From Candidatus Woesearchaeota archaeon (GTDB taxonomy: Archaea > Nanobdellota > Nanobdellia > Woesearchaeales > JAFCFN01), in the NCBI GenBank assembly GCA_017609245.1, contig JAFCEI010000039.1:1-6478 (forward strand): a DNA stretch of 6,478 nt, read 5' to 3'. Every line of letters begins with the position of its first letter. Position 1 is the first letter of the stretch. Under the pieces are notes generated by a model, which was given only the letters and a program-made list of their open reading frames with translations, was not told where the DNA came from and did not search any database. Below, in pieces: positions 5,142 to 6,478 of this stretch. The translations under genes and the position numbers were made by a program.

Positions 5142-5770
5142 TTTATATCGCCAATGTTTATGATGTTTGAAGAATAATCAGCAAGTCTTGGGCATGCAGT
5201 GTTGACCCATGCCTGGATAAATGGATAGTTTTCCATATCAGCCAAGTCGATCGTATCATTGATAAAAACATAGCATTGCTTGTCTTTCAGCTTGTTTTTT
5301 AATTCAAATGCTTGTTTTAATCTATTTTGTCCTGGTTTGGTCGATACTAATATGCCAACTGTTTCTGCTGAGTGGAATTTGATAAATGCTGTTTTCTTTT
5401 TTGTTTGGAGTTTATTGATATCTTCTTGTTTTAGTTTGCTTACTTGTCCTGATACAGGATTTGCAATTATAACATCTTTGCCTGTCTCTAATCTAATCTC
5501 AATCGGATGGAAATGTCCAGAGCCAATGTATAGAAACTTGTCAACTTTCTTAGCTATTTTTTTTGCTGCTGATGCGTCACACCCCAATATCTGTCCACCA
5601 GTTACTGCTTTTTTATTGTTTTTTTCAAGGAATATTTTTATTTTTGGCAATTGGTCAAGAAATTGTATTGTTGTAACTAACCCAACTTTTTTAGGCAGTG
5701 ATTCTAGAGCTTTTTCTACAACAGGCAGCGCATCTTTCTGTATTTTCGCTGGCATAAATAGTGTTTTCAT
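5138..5770 (-). CDS. dph2: Short Dph2-like diphthamide synthesis protein lacking the N-terminal domain
   Basis: A 210-residue protein matching the middle and C-terminal domains of archaeal Dph2, the Fe-S radical enzyme that transfers the aminocarboxypropyl group of S-adenosylmethionine to a histidine of elongation factor 2. It retains VTGGQILGCD (C64), FLYIGSGHFHP (79-89), VIIANPVSGQV, and WVNTACPRLADY (C193). C64 and C193 correspond to the second and third cluster cysteines of the Pyrococcus enzyme (C163, C287), with similar spacing. The usual protein is about 330-340 residues. The first domain of about 100 residues, with the first cluster cysteine, is absent. Only 53 bases separate the start from the divergent HIT gene, so the missing part is not hidden in another frame. 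A TATA box sits about 27 bases before ATG 5768-5770, so the short form is the one transcribed. It may work with a partner protein, or have another job. It is co-transcribed with the U32 gene. Confidence 0.8.
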   Translation of the reverse strand: MKTLFMPAKIQKDALPVVEKALESLPKKVGLVTTIQFLDQLPKIKIFLEKNNKKAVTGGQILGCDASAAKKIAKKVDKFLYIGSGHFHPIEIRLETGKDVIIANPVSGQVSKLKQEDINKLQTKKKTAFIKFHSAETVGILVSTKPGQNRLKQAFELKNKLKDKQCYVFINDTIDLADMENYPFIQAWVNTACPRLADYSSNIINIGDIK

Positions 5771-5792
5771 GTGTTTTATCTATATGAGATAG

Positions 5793-5802
5793 CTTTTTAT
5801 AG
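5793..5802. promoter_or_regulatory. Shared bidirectional TATA element, leaderless on both sides
   Basis: CTTTTTATAG on the + strand is CTATAAAAAG on the - strand. Its centre (about 5797.5) is about 27 bases from both ATG 5770 (-) and ATG 5824 (+), the normal distance from box A to the start of transcription. Neither ATG has a Shine-Dalgarno site. A - strand BRE-like AGTAAA precedes the TATA. The inverted repeat TATAGT-TT-ACTATA (5798-5811) overlaps it. Confidence 0.6.
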
Positions 5803-5823
5803 TTTACTATATTACCTTAAGAT

Positions 5824-6327
5824 ATGGCAATGGAAGAATGCATGTTTTGCCAGATAGCTGCTGGCAAGGTAAAATCTGTAACAGTGTACGAAGATCTTAA
5901 ATGCAGGGCTATCCTTGACATTAATCCTGCTAATCCGGGGCATGTTCTGCTGATGCCAAAAGAGCATCATGTTGTATGGCAGACTCTTCCTGATGATCTG
6001 GTAAGCCATCTGGCCCTTGTAAGCAAAGATATTTCCAATGTTATGCTCGCTGTACTTGGTGTTAAGGGAACTAACATCTATATTGCAAACGGCGAGCCTG
6101 CTGGGCAGAAAGCGCCTCATTTTATCATGCACATCATTCCGCGAAGTGAGGATGATGGTGTTAGTTTTGCATGGGATGCGAAAAAGATGTCTGAAGATGA
6201 CATGAAGACAATCGGCCTGCAGATGCAGGAGGGTTTGAAGAAGTTTGTCAAGCAGGAAGAAAAGAAAGAAGTTAAAGAAGAAGAGACAGAAGTTGTTAGT
6301 GAAAAATTGCCTGAAAGGATGCCTTGA
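5824..6327 (+). CDS. HIT-family protein with altered active-site motif
   Basis: A 167-residue protein with the HIT fold. N-terminal C6-MF-C9 is the CxxC pair of zinc-binding HIT proteins. It is followed by VYED, the strand AILDINPANPGHVLLMPKEHH (29-49), and the signature region GQKAPHFIMHIIPR (94-107). Family members such as Hint hydrolyse nucleoside phosphoramidates or other nucleotide conjugates through a His-x-His-x-His motif, with the middle histidine as nucleophile. Here the motif reads H99-F-I101-M-H103, so the middle histidine is isoleucine. The codon is plainly ATC. Hydrolase activity is therefore doubtful, and a nucleotide-binding or structural role is possible. From about residue 143 there is a charged Glu/Lys tail (EEKKEVKEEETE) beyond the usual HIT length. 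The start ATG 5824 sits at leaderless distance from a TATA box shared with the divergent Dph2-like gene. An ATG six bases later would be the alternative. Confidence 0.88.
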   Translation: MAMEECMFCQIAAGKVKSVTVYEDLKCRAILDINPANPGHVLLMPKEHHVVWQTLPDDLVSHLALVSKDISNVMLAVLGVKGTNIYIANGEPAGQKAPHFIMHIIPRSEDDGVSFAWDAKKMSEDDMKTIGLQMQEGLKKFVKQEEKKEVKEEETEVVSEKLPERMP

Positions 6328-6333
6328 TTCTCT

Positions 6334-6354
6334 AAAAAATTAAAAAGAAAAAAA
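6334..6354 (-). terminator. Oligo-T terminator of the TSP3-repeat protein gene
   Basis: On the - strand, directly after TAA 6361-6363, there are T-runs of seven, five and six bases broken by a few other bases, without a stem-loop. This is a typical archaeal terminator, placed in the 33-base gap between convergent genes. No equally good T-run follows the HIT gene on the + strand. Confidence 0.6.
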
Positions 6355-6360
6355 TAGATT

Positions 6361-6478
6361 TTAACACTTCTTAGGATTCTTATTGCACCACCAGTCTGGC
6401 TTGCCACTATTTCCTTTTGAATCTGGCTCTGTGTCTACAGAATCTGATATTCCGTCACCATCATTGTCTCCAGACAGG
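6361..6478 (-). CDS. C-terminal fragment of a protein with a thrombospondin type 3-like Ca-binding repeat
   Basis: The - strand frame is open from the window edge to TAA at 6361-6363, giving 38 residues: LSGDNDGDGISDSVDTEPDS and then a tail containing PDWWCNKNPKKC. DNDGDGISDSVD fits the thrombospondin type 3 consensus DxDGDGxxDxxD, whose aspartates bind calcium. Such repeats are typical of secreted or surface proteins, so this is probably the end of an extracellular protein of unknown size. Two cysteines in the last eight residues could form a disulfide. No membrane anchor or sorting motif is present at the C-terminus, so anchoring, if any, must be N-terminal. The length is below usual gene-calling limits here because the 5' part lies outside the window. 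Confidence 0.7.
   Translation of the reverse strand, partial: LSGDNDGDGISDSVDTEPDSKGNSGKPDWWCNKNPKKC

Noticed and set aside
5280..5792. Long + strand open frame opposite the Dph2-like gene
   Set aside because: It is the antisense of a conserved gene, rich in Phe/Leu/Ser as expected from the complement of Lys/Glu codons, with no ribosome-binding site or family match.

Overview
The window looks like a piece of a small, AT-rich archaeal genome. A DPANN-type lineage (Woesearchaeota/Pacearchaeota-like) is my best guess, but this is an inference from gene content and cannot be proven here. Archaeal marks are: a PIN–ATPase–KH protein of the PINA/COG1855 type, a diphthamide-synthesis (Dph2-type) protein, BRE/TATA promoters placed about 26-28 nt before start codons (leaderless messages), and oligo-T terminators without hairpins. 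Genes inside transcripts or with leaders carry Shine-Dalgarno sequences instead.

Layout: (1) 1-906, + strand: the C-terminal end of a GT4-type glycosyltransferase, then two bases later an NYN-domain (PIN-like) ribonuclease candidate. (2) 1003-1179, - strand: a 58-residue Lys/Ala-rich histone-H1-tail-like protein built of 5-residue repeats. (3) 1180-1384: a divergent control region with two TATA boxes and an inverted repeat next to the PINA promoter. (4) 1385-3193, + strand: PINA-like ATPase, ending tail-to-tail with (5) 3190-3669, - strand, an unrecognised 159-residue protein. That gene is preceded by, and overlaps, a previously uncalled 54-residue ORF (3650-3814, - strand). Upstream of the pair lies an AT-rich region holding a 14-bp palindrome, four TATACT/AGTATA hexamers and a TATA box. 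(6) 3957-5770, - strand: a two-gene operon of a short Dph2-like protein and a U32-family protein, joined by an ATGA overlap. (7) 5771-5823: a very compact divergent promoter in which one central TATA element appears to serve both sides. (8) 5824-6327, + strand: a HIT-family protein whose nucleophilic histidine is replaced by isoleucine. (9) 6361-6478, - strand: the C-terminal end of a protein with a thrombospondin type 3-like calcium-binding repeat.

Functionally, the Dph2-like/U32 operon points to modification of the translation machinery (both families use Fe-S chemistry on EF-2 or RNA). The PINA gene and the H1-like gene share a divergent control region and both plausibly act on DNA. The points most worth a second look are the Dph2 protein lacking its N-terminal domain, the overlapping small-gene pair with operator-like upstream sequence, the HIT protein with an altered active site, and the symmetric bidirectional leaderless promoter.
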